Assembly (NCBI RefSeq): GCF_000013025.1
Contig: NC_008358.1
Coordinates: 744,001-808,000 of the forward strand
Length of the DNA stretch: 64,000 bases
Direction of reading: 5' to 3'
DNA from: Hyphomonas neptunium ATCC 15444
GTDB lineage: Bacteria; Pseudomonadota; Alphaproteobacteria; Caulobacterales; Hyphomonadaceae
In this document: piece after piece, positions 25,227 to 34,902 of the stretch
Layout: every line of letters starts with the position of its first letter
Numbering within the stretch: position 1 is the stretch's first letter
Notes under the pieces: model-generated
What the model was told of the DNA's origin: nothing
The model's input: the letters and a program-made list of their open reading frames with translations, nothing else
Databases searched by the model: none
Program-made: the position numbers and the translations under genes

Positions 25227-26387
25227 TCAGACCGGGCGTTTCTCATCGCCTTCGCCGCCCCAGAAGCGTTTGATCTTGCCGAGGAAGCCTTCGCTTTCCG
25301 GATGGCAGTCAGCGCCCGAGCAGTCGCAGAACTGGCGCAGCAGGTCTTTCTGCCGGGCAGTCAGGTTCTGCGGGGTTTCCACGAACATCTCGACATAGAG
25401 GTCGCCGGTCTGGCCATTGGCGCGCACGCTCGGCATGCCCTTGCTGCGCAGGCGCAACTTGCGGCCGGTCTGCGCGCCCTCGGGAATGGCAACGCGGGCC
25501 CGTCCGCCATCGATGGTCGGAATGTCAATTTCTCCGCCCAGCGCCGCGGTCGTCATCGGCACCGGCGCGCGGCAATAGAGGTTGGGTCCGTCGCGCTCGA
25601 AGATGTCATGCTCGACCACTTCAACGAAGATATAGAGGTCGCCCTTCGGCCCGCCCGATGTGCCCGGTTCGCCTTCGCCGGAAAGGCGGATGCGCATCCC
25701 GCTCTCGACGCCGGCAGGGATCTTCACCTGCAGCTTGCGTTCTTCCTTCACCTGGCCATGCCCGCCGCAGGTCTTGCACGGCTTCCGGATGATCTGGCCG
25801 CGGCCCTGACAGATATGGCATGTGCGTTCCATGGTGAAAAAGCCCTGCTGGGCGCGCACGCGGCCATGGCCGCCACAGGTTTCGCAGGTTTCCGGCTTGG
25901 TGCCCGGTGCTGCGCCCGTGCCTTCGCAGGGGCGGCACGCAACGGCCTGGGGCACATGGATGGTTTCATCCTTGCCGTAAAAGGCTTCTTCCAGCGTGAT
26001 TTCGAGATCGTAGCGCAGGTCAGCCCCGCGCTGCGGGCCGCTGCGGCGGCGCCCGCCGGCAAACCCGCCGGCACCGAACACCTGGCTGAACAGATCCTGG
26101 AAAATGTCTTCGGGGTTACCGCCCTGGCCGCCGAACGGGCTGCCGCCGCCCATGCCGCCATTCTCGAAGGCGCCATGGCCATACCGGTCATAAGCGGCGC
26201 GTTTCTGCGGATCGGAGAGAATGGCGTAGGCTTCGCCCACTTCCTTGAACTTGTCTTCGGCGGCTGTGTCGCCGGCATTCTGGTCGGGGTGATACTTCAT
26301 CGCGAGCTTGCGATACGCCGATTTAAGCGCCTTCTCATCGACGCCGCGTTCGACCCCGAGCACTTCATAATAGTCGCGCTTACTCAT
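25227..26387 (-). CDS. dnaJ: chaperone DnaJ
   Basis: A 386-residue type I DnaJ, co-chaperone of DnaK. The J domain has [13 protein letters not shown] with HPD. A Gly/Phe-rich region follows ([14 protein letters not shown]), then four zinc-binding CXXCXGXG repeats ([32 protein letters not shown]) and the C-terminal substrate-binding domain. Length matches the family. dnaK, often the upstream partner, is not next to it here; a penicillin-binding-protein activator gene lies upstream on the same strand. Confidence 0.95.
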   Translation of the reverse strand: MSKRDYYEVLGVERGVDEKALKSAYRKLAMKYHPDQNAGDTAAEDKFKEVGEAYAILSDPQKRAAYDRYGHGAFENGGMGGGSPFGGQGGNPEDIFQDLFSQVFGAGGFAGGRRRSGPQRGADLRYDLEITLEEAFYGKDETIHVPQAVACRPCEGTGAAPGTKPETCETCGGHGRVRAQQGFFTMERTCHICQGRGQIIRKPCKTCGGHGQVKEERKLQVKIPAGVESGMRIRLSGEGEPGTSGGPKGDLYIFVEVVEHDIFERDGPNLYCRAPVPMTTAALGGEIDIPTIDGGRARVAIPEGAQTGRKLRLRSKGMPSVRANGQTGDLYVEMFVETPQNLTARQKDLLRQFCDCSGADCHPESEGFLGKIKRFWGGEGDEKRPV

Positions 26388-26442
26388 GTTATCGTCGCTG
26401 CCTGAACTCTTTACCGCCCTGTGCGGGACATTTGGGGCGCCC

Positions 26443-26465
26443 TCCGGCCCCCTGCAAGGGCCGGA
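26443..26465 (-). terminator. hairpin between the PBP-activator gene and dnaJ
   Basis: TCCGGCCC (26443-26450) and GGGCCGGA (26458-26465) form a perfect 8-bp stem with a 7-base loop, 22 bases after the stop of the upstream minus-strand gene. There is no T-tract, so termination would have to be Rho-assisted, or the hairpin may only protect the RNA end. Confidence 0.35.
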
Positions 26466-26486
26466 ATCAGGCGGGTTTCAGGTCAA

Positions 26487-27785
26487 TTAGCTACCACCGG
26501 GCGGGAATTGGGTAATACCCTTCTCCACCACAGAGGCGCCGGAGCCGCCAATCTGCTTCACCGCGAGGCCCCTCTGGGCCGTCCCGTCCAGACGATACCG
26601 GAAGAGGCCATTAACCCCCATGAAGCCATTGGGATCGGTCACACCGGAATGCTGGATGGTCCCGGTCGCGGAGAGGTTTACCGCCATCGCGGCGGCGTCA
26701 TAGGCCGCTGCGGCCAGGTCGCTCGGCGCGCGGCCGTAGATCCGGCGATAGGTCTCCTTGAAGGTCGCCATGCTGTCAGGATCGGGGGTGGCAAAGATGC
26801 CGCCTTCCAGGGTGGGCTCGCGCCAGATCGCGCTGTCGTCCCAGGTGCTCGTGCCCATCAGGCGCACGCGGCCCAGATTGACGCCATTATACGGAAGCAG
26901 CGGCGCCACTGCGAGCAGCTTGTTGCCGCGCTCGGGGATCATCACGCCGATCCGCTCGCTGGAATTGGCGTATTCCGCCTTCACCACGCTGGCAATCTGA
27001 CGGGCCTGATCGCCCGCGCCGCCGTCTGCCGGATAGAACGCGCTCGACGCCATGCGCCAGCCATTCTTTGCCGCCTCGGTGCGCATCGCGGTCTCTACCT
27101 GACGGCCATACGGGCTGTCGGGGCCCAGGAACACGAAGGTGCGGGTACCCCGGCTGGCCGCATAGGCCATCACGCGGATCACTTCCTCTTCCGGCATGAT
27201 CGAGGCGAGATACGCCCCGCCGCCGGCCGCATTCACATCGTTGGAGAAGGCCACAACCGGGATCGATTTGCGATTGCCCGCCGCTTTCACGCCGCCCACA
27301 TTGGCCGAAAAGAGCGGCCCGAGAATGATGTCGGCGCCTTCCTTGATGGCCTCGTCCGCGCGGGCTTCGGCCGTCGAGGCGCGCCCGGCAGTATCCATCG
27401 GCATGATCAGGAAATCGGTCCCGGCCAGTTCAAACAGTGCCAGCTCGATGCCCGCCAGCATGCTTTCTGCTTCGGTGCGCACATTCGCGCTCGGATGCGT
27501 GAATGGCAGCAGCACAGCGGCGCGCTTCACATCCTTGCCGCGCATGAATTCGGGCGTCAGCCCGCCATCTTCGCGCACAAACGGCTCAAGCTCGATTTCC
27601 TCGAACTCCTCCCCGGCCTGGGCGCGAACGGGCTCGCCGGTCACCGGATCGACGCGCGGCTGACCGGTTCCGATCGACACCGGCGGGCGCGCAGGCGCCG
27701 AGGCGCAGGCGGTTGCCAGAAGCAGCGAGGCCAGCACAAGGCTTGGCGCCCGCAGTTTCCTGAGTAAGGGTGGCAACAATGTCAT
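26487..27785 (-). CDS. penicillin-binding protein activator, LpoA-like lipoprotein
   Basis: A 432-residue lipoprotein (lipobox ATAC near residue 27) with a type I periplasmic-binding-protein fold, from about residue 90: VLLPFTHPSANVRTEAESM, GADIILGPLFSANVGGV and IPVVAFSNDVNAAGGGAYL. LpoA activates PBP1A from the outer membrane. The E. coli N-terminal TPR domain is missing; only a short linker is present, as in alphaproteobacterial members. Context supports the call: the gene diverges from rsmI, followed by yraN, as in E. coli. The start has GGAAGG upstream. Confidence 0.78.
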   Translation of the reverse strand: MTLLPPLLRKLRAPSLVLASLLLATACASAPARPPVSIGTGQPRVDPVTGEPVRAQAGEEFEEIELEPFVREDGGLTPEFMRGKDVKRAAVLLPFTHPSANVRTEAESMLAGIELALFELAGTDFLIMPMDTAGRASTAEARADEAIKEGADIILGPLFSANVGGVKAAGNRKSIPVVAFSNDVNAAGGGAYLASIMPEEEVIRVMAYAASRGTRTFVFLGPDSPYGRQVETAMRTEAAKNGWRMASSAFYPADGGAGDQARQIASVVKAEYANSSERIGVMIPERGNKLLAVAPLLPYNGVNLGRVRLMGTSTWDDSAIWREPTLEGGIFATPDPDSMATFKETYRRIYGRAPSDLAAAAYDAAAMAVNLSATGTIQHSGVTDPNGFMGVNGLFRYRLDGTAQRGLAVKQIGGSGASVVEKGITQFPPGGS

Positions 27786-27832
27786 CTTCCGATCCTTCCG
27801 ACGCCAGTTCGAATCCAGCCAAGGGCGACTCT

Positions 27833-28708
27833 ATGAGCGCCGCTGGCGGCGGGCAACAGCCCGTTGCCGTTTCTCCGGGCCTGTATGTTGTTTCCACCCC
27901 GATCGGCAACCTCCGAGACATCACCCTTCGCGCGCTGGACATCCTGTCCGCTGCCGATGAGGTGCTGGCCGAAGACACCCGCGTGGCGGGAAAGCTTATG
28001 TCCGCCTACGGGATTAAAGCCCGCCTCAGCCCTTACCATGACCATAATGGGGCCGAACGGAGACCGCAGATCCTTTCCCGCCTCGCCGATGGCGGCCGCA
28101 TTGCCCTGATTTCTGACGCCGGCACGCCGCTGATCTCCGATCCGGGCTGGAAACTGGTGCATGACGCCCTCGAAGCGGGCCACAAGGTCTATCCTGTGCC
28201 CGGCGCCTCGGCGCTCCTTGCCGGGCTCGTTGCGTCCGGCCTGCCCAGCGACCGGTTCATGTTCGCCGGCTTCCTGCCGCCCAAATCCGGCGCCCGCAAA
28301 GCCGCGCTTGAAACGCTCAAACATGTTCCCGGCACGCTCGTCTTCTATGAAAGCGGCCCGCGCCTGGCCGAAAGCCTCGCCGATCTCGCCGCCGTCCTCG
28401 GAGGCGGCCGCACCGCCGCCGTCGCCCGCGAGCTGACCAAGCTGTTTGAAGAAACCCGCCGCGGCACGCTCACCAGCCTCGCCGAACATTATCAAACCGC
28501 CGGTCCCCCGCGCGGCGAAATCGTCATCCTCACCGGCCCGCCCGAAGAAAAGACCTCCACGCCCGGTGATCTCGACGCTGCCTTGCGCGACGCGCTCCTC
28601 ACCATGCCCACCAAGGACGCCGCCACCAGCGTCGCCGAAGCCCTCGGCCTGCCGCGCCGCGACGTCTATCAGCGCGCCCTCCAGCTCAAATCGGAAAATG
28701 CCGGCTAA
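27833..28708 (+). CDS. rsmI: 16S rRNA (cytidine 2'-O)-methyltransferase RsmI
   Basis: A 291-residue tetrapyrrole-methylase-fold enzyme that methylates the 2'-OH of C1402 in 16S rRNA. Family motifs: [19 protein letters not shown] at the start, [20 protein letters not shown] and [18 protein letters not shown] prefer the ATG at 27833 (AAGGGCG upstream, length near the 286 residues of E. coli) to the in-frame start at 27779, which would overlap the divergent lpoA-like gene head to head. yraN overlaps its end by 11 bases. Confidence 0.93.
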
Positions 28709-29066
28709 GCGCCAGATTGCCGAGGCAAGGGGGCGCCAGGCCGAGCGCCGCGCCGCGCTCTGGCTGCGCCTCAAGGGCTGTTCCGTTCTCGCCGCGCGCG
28801 TAAAACTTCCGGGCGGCGAGATCGACCTGATCGCCCGCAAGGGCCGCCTCATTGCGTTTGTCGAGGTGAAAGCCCGCGCCCGGCGCGATGATGCCCTCGG
28901 CGCGGTCAGTGTCCAATCCTGGCACCGCATCGCCCGCGCCGCCGAAGTCTGGATGGGCCATCGCCCGAAATTTGCCGGGTATGGCTGGCGCTACGACCTC
29001 ATCGCCCTGGCTCCGGGCAGCCTGCCTTATCATCTCAAAGATGCCTGGCGGCCCGGCCTGGCGTAA
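28698..29066 (+). CDS. yraN: YraN (UPF0102) family endonuclease-like protein
   Basis: A 122-residue protein of the UPF0102 family with the restriction-endonuclease-like core: [16 protein letters not shown], then [11 protein letters not shown] and [11 protein letters not shown] (E-x-K at the metal site). Some members are reported to act on DNA; the role is not settled. The gene starts inside rsmI (11-base overlap) and so is translationally coupled. The pair next to an lpoA-like gene is a conserved block in proteobacteria. Confidence 0.85.
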
Positions 29067-29172
29067 AAAGAGTTGATCAAATTCCGCGCTTGTCTAGGAC
29101 TGGCGCTCTGGCGCAATTCCACGGGGACGGGATTTTCGCGATCTGGTTTGAAACTTGCTTTGACGGGTTCAG

Positions 29173-29194
29173 CCCGCCGTTAGTCTGCGGCGGG
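29173..29194 (+). terminator. possible terminator after yraN
   Basis: CCCGCCG (29173-29179) and CGGCGGG (29188-29194) form a 7-bp stem followed by ATTTCG. It lies about 110 bases after yraN and 17 bases before the next start, so it could also influence the downstream gene. Confidence 0.35.
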
Positions 29195-29211
29195 ATTTCG
29201 CCCCATCCGTC

Positions 29212-30978
29212 ATGACTGAGCGAACGAAGATGAAACTTATCAAAGCCTTGCCGGCATTTATGACCCGCTCAGACGCGAATGATCCGATTACGGCAATCGC
29301 CCTCGGGGCCGGGGTGAGCCTGATCGGGACAATCACACTGTCCTATGTCCTGGCCGCCATCGCGCTCATCACGGGCATCGGCATCGGGCAGGTCATGTCC
29401 GTGCTCATCCTCGGCGCCGCCTTCGGCCTCTCCGTCTGGATCGCCACCTTCGACCGGCCGGATCCGCGCCTGCAGGTCATCGCGCTTGCCGCTTTCCTCA
29501 TCGGCGCCGCAATCGGGCTCACCCTGCTGCTCCTCGACATCAGCATCGATGGTCAGTGGTATCATTTCCAGGCGCTGTCTTCGCTGGTGGAGGGGTGGAA
29601 CCCTTATTACGAGCCCTTCGCCATCGCGCCCAGCCTGACCGAGGCGGGCTACACCTCCTGGCCGTCAGAGGTCTATGTGATCTGGCCGGAACACTATCCC
29701 CACGCCCACTGGCTGGTCATGGCCCTTCCGGTTAGCGCAGGTCTGCCGATGGAGACGGCTAAATTCCTGCAATTCACCCTGCTCAGCGGCGCAGGCCTGG
29801 TTGCCTTTGCGGCGCTGCGCCATGCGGGGTTTTCCTTCCTGGCAGGCCTCTTCGGCGCGCTGGCCCTTATGGCCAACCCCGTCGCCGTCGGTCAGATCCA
29901 TACAAAGCTCAATGACGGCCTCTTGTTTTCCAGCCTGCTGGCGTTCGGCGCGCTCAGCCTGCTCTGGCTGATTTTCCGGCAGAGGCGCTATCTGGCGCTC
30001 GCGGGTCTGGTCATCTGCTTTGCGGTCGGGCTGAAATTCTCCGCCATTCCCTATTTTGTCGTGGCCTGCGCCCTGGTGCTGCTGGCCATCTGGACAATGC
30101 GGGACCTGAAAACCTGCCTTCAGCCCGCCATCGTCATGGCCGGGGCAGGGATTATCGGCATCTTCGGAATTGGCTTCTCGCCTTACGTCCAGAATATTGC
30201 TGGCTTTGGCCATCCGTTTTACCCGCTGATGGCAGGCGCCAACGCAGAGACGCTCGACATTATCAGGTATGTCGTTCCGCCCGGCCTGGGGGGGCGCACC
30301 GGCCTCTCAGCCTTCTTCTTCTCCCTGTTTTCCGAAACCCATTCGGGCTGGTCGCCGGTGGCGCCGGAACTCAAGATCCCGCTCACGCTGCATGGGCGTG
30401 AAATCTACCCCTCCGGCGCGGCCGACGTACAACTCGCCGGCTTCGGTCCCTTATTCTCGGGCGCGCTGCTCCTGTCGGCGGTGCTCGCTGGCCTTCTGCT
30501 GCTGCGCGAGCGGCAAAACCGCGTCATCCTGCTCCTGCTGGGCATGGCGGTGACTGTATTCGTCCTGACGGCGCTGTTCCCCGAAAGCTGGTGGGCGCGC
30601 TATGTACCCCAGCTCTGGCTCGTTCCGGCAGGTATCGGCGTGACCGGCCTCCTGGCAAAAACCCGCCCCGCCAGATGGCTGGCCTGGAGCATCCTTGTCA
30701 TTCTGCTGGTGAACTCGTCCCTGATGGCGGCAACCAATCTCGCCCGCACCTACAGGCACAATCAGGAAATTGTGACCCAGATGGACCGCTTCGCCGCGGT
30801 CGGCCGGGATGTGGTGGTCGATCCCGATCTCTCGCTCGCCCGTGTCCAGGTCCTCAGGGATCATGGCTTCACTGTGCGGGTCGAGACAGTGATAGACCCC
30901 GCAACGTGCAGCCCCGGCGAACGTCTCGCCAGCTATGGTCAGGATATTGAAGGCGGTTATCTCTGCATAAAGCGATAG
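29212..30978 (+). CDS. GT-C-like polytopic membrane protein, probable glycosyltransferase
   Basis: A 588-residue integral membrane protein with about 12 segments. Early in the chain DGQWYHFQALSSLVEGWNP matches the pattern D-x-x-x-YH...GWNP of GT-C-type glycosyltransferases that use lipid-linked sugars, where the first periplasmic loop holds the catalytic Asp. A C-terminal soluble domain (about 500-588) follows. The adjacent gene is a GT2 glycosyltransferase on the same strand (about 50 bases away), so both probably act on an envelope glycan. Substrate unknown. The first ATG at 29212 and the one nine bases later are both possible. Confidence 0.6.
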   Translation: MTERTKMKLIKALPAFMTRSDANDPITAIALGAGVSLIGTITLSYVLAAIALITGIGIGQVMSVLILGAAFGLSVWIATFDRPDPRLQVIALAAFLIGAAIGLTLLLLDISIDGQWYHFQALSSLVEGWNPYYEPFAIAPSLTEAGYTSWPSEVYVIWPEHYPHAHWLVMALPVSAGLPMETAKFLQFTLLSGAGLVAFAALRHAGFSFLAGLFGALALMANPVAVGQIHTKLNDGLLFSSLLAFGALSLLWLIFRQRRYLALAGLVICFAVGLKFSAIPYFVVACALVLLAIWTMRDLKTCLQPAIVMAGAGIIGIFGIGFSPYVQNIAGFGHPFYPLMAGANAETLDIIRYVVPPGLGGRTGLSAFFFSLFSETHSGWSPVAPELKIPLTLHGREIYPSGAADVQLAGFGPLFSGALLLSAVLAGLLLLRERQNRVILLLLGMAVTVFVLTALFPESWWARYVPQLWLVPAGIGVTGLLAKTRPARWLAWSILVILLVNSSLMAATNLARTYRHNQEIVTQMDRFAAVGRDVVVDPDLSLARVQVLRDHGFTVRVETVIDPATCSPGERLASYGQDIEGGYLCIKR

Positions 30979-31030
30979 CTGTGTAAGGATGCCCCGGCCG
31001 CCAAAACTGGCCGATCAAGCGGAATACCCC

Positions 31031-32116
31031 ATGGCAACCATCGACATCCTCATGCCGGCCTACAATGCTGCGGCCACCATCGAGGCGGCTGTCGAAAGTC
31101 TCCGCGCACAGACGGTCTCCGATTTCCGCATCATCATTATTGATGATGGTTCGACGGACGAGACCCCGGCCATCCTCGCCCGCCTCGCCGCGCTGGATCC
31201 CCGCCTGGTCGTTATCCGCAAGGAAAACGCCGGCATTGTCGAGGCGCGCAACACCGCGCTCTCCCATGCCGAGGCCGAGTTCATCGCCTGCCTCGATGCC
31301 GACGACATCTCCCTGCCGAACCGGCTTGAGCTCACCCTGAATTATCTGCGCGCCCATCCTGAATGTATCGCCGTCGGTGGCCGGGTTCAGCATATCGACG
31401 AAACCGGCAAACCCCTGCCGGGCGTCGATCAGCCCGCTGATCCCGAAGGCGCCCGCGTCGACACCATTCCCGCCCGCGATCCCTACATCATCCACTCCAC
31501 CCTGATGACCCGCCGCGCCGAGGTCGAAGCGGTGGGGCGTTACCGCCATGTGCCTTACTCTGAAGATACCGATCTCTTCTGGCGCCTGGGCGAGCGGGGC
31601 AGGCTGGTCATCCTGCCCGAAATCCTCACCCTCTACCGGGTTCACACTGCCAGCGTCTCCAGCACGCTCCATAATGGCCGGGTCATGGCCGTCGGCTGCC
31701 AGCTCGGCGCCCGGTCTGCCGCCCGCCGCCGCGCCGGCAGGCCTGATATCGCCTTCTCGAAGGCCGCTTATGAAACCCTGAAAAAACAGCCCGGCCTCGA
31801 ACAGATGGTCGCGTCCGTTTCGGTAAACTTTGATGAGGCCGACGAAAAACACTTCCGCATGGCCGTCGCGGTCAAGCTGATGGAAATGACCCGCATGCGC
31901 CCGTTCGAGCCCGATCGCGCCGATTGCGCCTATATCCGCGATGCCTGGCAATACGCTGGCAGGCTCGATACGGAAAACCGCAACCAGTTCTCCTGGTATC
32001 TCACCGTCACCGCCGCCCGCCTCATCCGCGTCGGGCGGCTGGGAGACGCGCTGGCGCTTCTGCCGCCGCGTTTCCTCCCCATCGCCTTTGCCCGCTTCGT
32101 GAAAGGGCAGGGCTGA
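31031..32116 (+). CDS. family 2 glycosyltransferase
   Basis: A 361-residue GT-A enzyme. The N-terminus MATIDILMPAYNAAATIEAAVESL, the DDGSTDET block and the metal-binding DADD in IACLDADDIS are classic GT2 features. Further on, EDTDLFWRLGERG fits the acceptor-side E-D motif. The ATG at 31031 matches the family N-terminus; an earlier in-frame start at 30989 adds only a polar stretch. It transfers a sugar from a nucleotide-sugar donor to an unknown acceptor. It converges on the cytochrome c gene with a nine-base gap. Confidence 0.85.
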   Translation: MATIDILMPAYNAAATIEAAVESLRAQTVSDFRIIIIDDGSTDETPAILARLAALDPRLVVIRKENAGIVEARNTALSHAEAEFIACLDADDISLPNRLELTLNYLRAHPECIAVGGRVQHIDETGKPLPGVDQPADPEGARVDTIPARDPYIIHSTLMTRRAEVEAVGRYRHVPYSEDTDLFWRLGERGRLVILPEILTLYRVHTASVSSTLHNGRVMAVGCQLGARSAARRRAGRPDIAFSKAAYETLKKQPGLEQMVASVSVNFDEADEKHFRMAVAVKLMEMTRMRPFEPDRADCAYIRDAWQYAGRLDTENRNQFSWYLTVTAARLIRVGRLGDALALLPPRFLPIAFARFVKGQG

Positions 32117-32125
32117 GCGCCCGGC

Positions 32126-32593
32126 TTATTCCTCCAGCACCGGCGTTTCCTGGATCGACACCAGATACGCCAGCAACACATCCATCCCCAGATCGCCGAA
32201 CACGAAGCCCGGCATGTCCTCATGGCCGACATGAATGCCCGCCCGGAAGTCCTCGGCGAGGTTTTCCGGCGAATAGAGCGACAGCACATAGCGCAGCGGC
32301 GGCGCATCGGCCCGAAGGCTTCCCTCCTGGCCTAGCCCGTGACAGATCGCGCAATGGGTCTGGGCAATCGCCTCGCCATCGGCAATCGAGGCCTCATCCA
32401 TCGGAATGCCCAGCGCCGCGACATCAAACACAGGTCCGGCCGGTTCCGCCGGGGCCACCTCAGCAGCCTCCACCGGCGGCGCAGGCGCAGGCTCGTTCGA
32501 GGGCGCTGCTGCCTCGCGCCCACATGCCGCCAGCATCAGCACGCTCGCTGAAACCAGCAGGATGGGCCGCATGAAAGGGGGGGCATATCGCAT
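32126..32593 (-). CDS. lipoprotein c-type cytochrome
   Basis: A 155-residue protein. The N-terminus has a lipoprotein signal (lipobox LAAC, about residue 24) and then an alanine/proline-rich linker of about 35 residues. The cytochrome domain has one heme site CAICH (about residue 83) and a likely axial Met in EDMPGF (about 127). It would be an electron carrier anchored to a membrane. The partner is not evident. The ATG at 32593 has a strong GGAGGAG eight bases upstream, so the longer N-terminus is kept over the in-frame ATG at 32572. Confidence 0.85.
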   Translation of the reverse strand: MRYAPPFMRPILLVSASVLMLAACGREAAAPSNEPAPAPPVEAAEVAPAEPAGPVFDVAALGIPMDEASIADGEAIAQTHCAICHGLGQEGSLRADAPPLRYVLSLYSPENLAEDFRAGIHVGHEDMPGFVFGDLGMDVLLAYLVSIQETPVLEE

Positions 32594-32791
32594 CGCTCAG
32601 TCTCCTCCGGTCGGGCAATCGCCGGGCCGCATCGGCGCGGTCTTCCGAGCCTTACCCTGCAACAGGGCCGCATCAAGGCAAACCCGTAGAATTCCCTATA
32701 CCAGCGGGTGCCTTCACCCTGCCGTAATCTTCTATCAGTTAGGCTGCGGGTTTCAGGCAGCTTCAAGAGGTCAGGCCGGGCCGTTCACATC

Positions 32792-34801
32792 ATGACAGAT
32801 CGTCATCCACCGCCCCGTATGCCCCGTGTGATCCGGGTGCCCGCACAGGCCCTTGCCGCGCGGCGGCTCAGCCCGTTGCGCGTCGCGCTGATCGTCATCG
32901 GCTTCCTCGTTCTCTGCGGCGGTGGCTGGGCCCTCTGGAAATGGCAGAGCCTGCATTCAGGCATGCCCAAACTCCCCGAAGTCGCTGATCTCTGGCAGGC
33001 CCAGCGCGAACCCGCCATCGAGTTCATCGACAATGAAGGCAACACGCTTGCCGTGCGCGGCCCCCGCTATGGCCGCGCCATCGCCATCGCCGATCTTCCC
33101 CGCCACGTCCCCCAGGCCTTCATCGCGGCTGAGGATAAACGCTTCTACGAACATGACGGCGCCGATGAGGCCGCCATCGCCCGCGCCGCCATCTCCAACG
33201 CCGCCGCCGGCGAAACCGTCTCGGGCGCCTCCACCATCACCCAACAGCTGGTGAAAAACCTCGTCCTCAGCTCGCGCCAGACGATGCAGCGCAAGGCCCA
33301 GGAAATCACGCTCGCCCGCCAGCTCGAGAAAAAGCTCACCAAGGACGAGATCCTCTCGCTCTATCTCAACCGTATCTATTTCGGCGCCGGCCTCTACGGC
33401 ATCGACGCGGCTTCCCGCCACTATTTCGGCAAGCCCCCGGCGGAGCTCAAAATCCACGAAGCCGCGCTGCTGGCCGCCCTCCCCAAGGCCCCGTCCAAGC
33501 TCAACCTGCGCGAAAACCTCGAAGGCGCCAAAGCCCGCCAGCTCTACGTGCTGAAGGAAATGGAGAGCGAACGCTTCATCTCCAAACAGGAAGCCGCCGC
33601 CGCGCGCGAAGCGGAAATCAACATCATCGCGCCGCCGAAATATGACCCCCAGCTCGGCTATGTGCTCGATGCCGCCGCCGAGCGTCTGACCACGATGCTG
33701 CCCCGCGTGCCGGGCGACGCGGTTGTTCAGCTCACGATCAATCCGAAAATCCAGCAGAAAACCCAGACCCTGCTGACAGAACGCCTCGCCAGGGATGGCA
33801 AGGCGCTCGCCGCCAGCCAGGTCTCCGCCATGATCGTGGACCGCAACGGCCGCGTCGTCGCCCTCACCGGCGGGGTCGATTACGCCGCTTCGCCCTATAA
33901 CCGGGCCACCCAGTCCAAACGCCAGCCCGGCTCCAGCTTCAAGCCCTTCGTCTTCGCCCTTGCGCTGGAAGACGGCTACTCGCCCTATGACGTCTTCAAT
34001 GACCGCCCGATCACCATCGGCAAGTGGCAGCCGGTCAATTACAGCGGCGAGTATCACGGCCCCATGACGCTGTCTGAAGCGCTCACCCGCTCCACCAACA
34101 CCGTCGCGGCCGAACTCGGCAATGAAACCAATCCCGAGCGGGTCGCCGCCCTCGCCAAACGCTTCGGCATCGAGAGCGAGCTGAAACCCTTTCCCTCCAT
34201 TGCGCTGGGCAGCCAGGAAGTCTCCCTTTGGGAACTGGTGCGGGCCTTTGGCGTGTTCCAGTCAGGCGGCTACCGGCTTGAGCCTTACCTGATCGAGCGG
34301 GTGACCGACTCGCGCGGCGCCGTCTATTACGAACACCCCGCTTCGGAACGCGAACGTGTGTACCCGGAAGACCTGACCGCCGAAATGAACGCCATGATGA
34401 TGCGCGTCGTCAGCGCCACCTTCGGCACCGGCGGGCGCGCCCGCATTCCGGGCTGGACCGTCGCGGGCAAGACCGGCACCAGCCAGGAGTCGCGCGACGC
34501 CTGGTTCGTCGGCTTTACGGCGGCCTATCTCGGCGGCGTCTGGGTCGGCAATGATGATGACACGCCAATGAAGCGCGTCACTGGCGGCACCCTCCCGGCG
34601 GAGCTCTGGTCCGACATCATGGAAATCGCCCATGAAGGCCAGAAACCCGAAGCCCTCTTCGGCGCCAGCCGCGCGGTGATCCTTGATCCGGCGGCAGAGC
34701 AGCGCATCACCTTCTATCGCGGCATGGCCCAGGCCTTCGCAGCCGCCTCCGGCTCCTCCCAGACCGCCAGCCGCGGCGGCCCTGTTCAGCAGGCGGAATA
34801 G
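32792..34801 (+). CDS. penicillin-binding protein 1A-type (transglycosylase/transpeptidase)
   Basis: A 669-residue class A PBP. It has a single N-terminal anchor (LRVALIVIGFLVLCGGGWAL). The GT51 domain has EDKRFYEHDG, TITQQLVKNL and NRIYFGAGLYGIDAASRHYF. The transpeptidase has QPGSSFKPF (SxxK, about residue 380), STNTVAAELG (SxN) and GKTGTSQE (KTG, about 558). It polymerises and cross-links peptidoglycan. It is shorter than E. coli PBP1A (850) and lacks the large insert. The ATG at 32792 matches the anchor position; an upstream in-frame start at 32708 is possible but adds a polar arm. Confidence 0.9.
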   Translation: MTDRHPPPRMPRVIRVPAQALAARRLSPLRVALIVIGFLVLCGGGWALWKWQSLHSGMPKLPEVADLWQAQREPAIEFIDNEGNTLAVRGPRYGRAIAIADLPRHVPQAFIAAEDKRFYEHDGADEAAIARAAISNAAAGETVSGASTITQQLVKNLVLSSRQTMQRKAQEITLARQLEKKLTKDEILSLYLNRIYFGAGLYGIDAASRHYFGKPPAELKIHEAALLAALPKAPSKLNLRENLEGAKARQLYVLKEMESERFISKQEAAAAREAEINIIAPPKYDPQLGYVLDAAAERLTTMLPRVPGDAVVQLTINPKIQQKTQTLLTERLARDGKALAASQVSAMIVDRNGRVVALTGGVDYAASPYNRATQSKRQPGSSFKPFVFALALEDGYSPYDVFNDRPITIGKWQPVNYSGEYHGPMTLSEALTRSTNTVAAELGNETNPERVAALAKRFGIESELKPFPSIALGSQEVSLWELVRAFGVFQSGGYRLEPYLIERVTDSRGAVYYEHPASERERVYPEDLTAEMNAMMMRVVSATFGTGGRARIPGWTVAGKTGTSQESRDAWFVGFTAAYLGGVWVGNDDDTPMKRVTGGTLPAELWSDIMEIAHEGQKPEALFGASRAVILDPAAEQRITFYRGMAQAFAAASGSSQTASRGGPVQQAE

Positions 34802-34902
34802 GCCAAAGAACAGAATAGGGGCGGGCCATTTCGGGCCGGCCTTCGAAGTCAGTTCTTGTATTTGAAGATGTATTCCGTAAACGGAATGACTGCTCCCGCG
34901 GC

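Noticed and set aside
27807..27816. GTTCGAATCC, resembles a tRNA T-loop
   Set aside because: It lies between lpoA and rsmI starts, with no acceptor stem or anticodon arm around it; chance.
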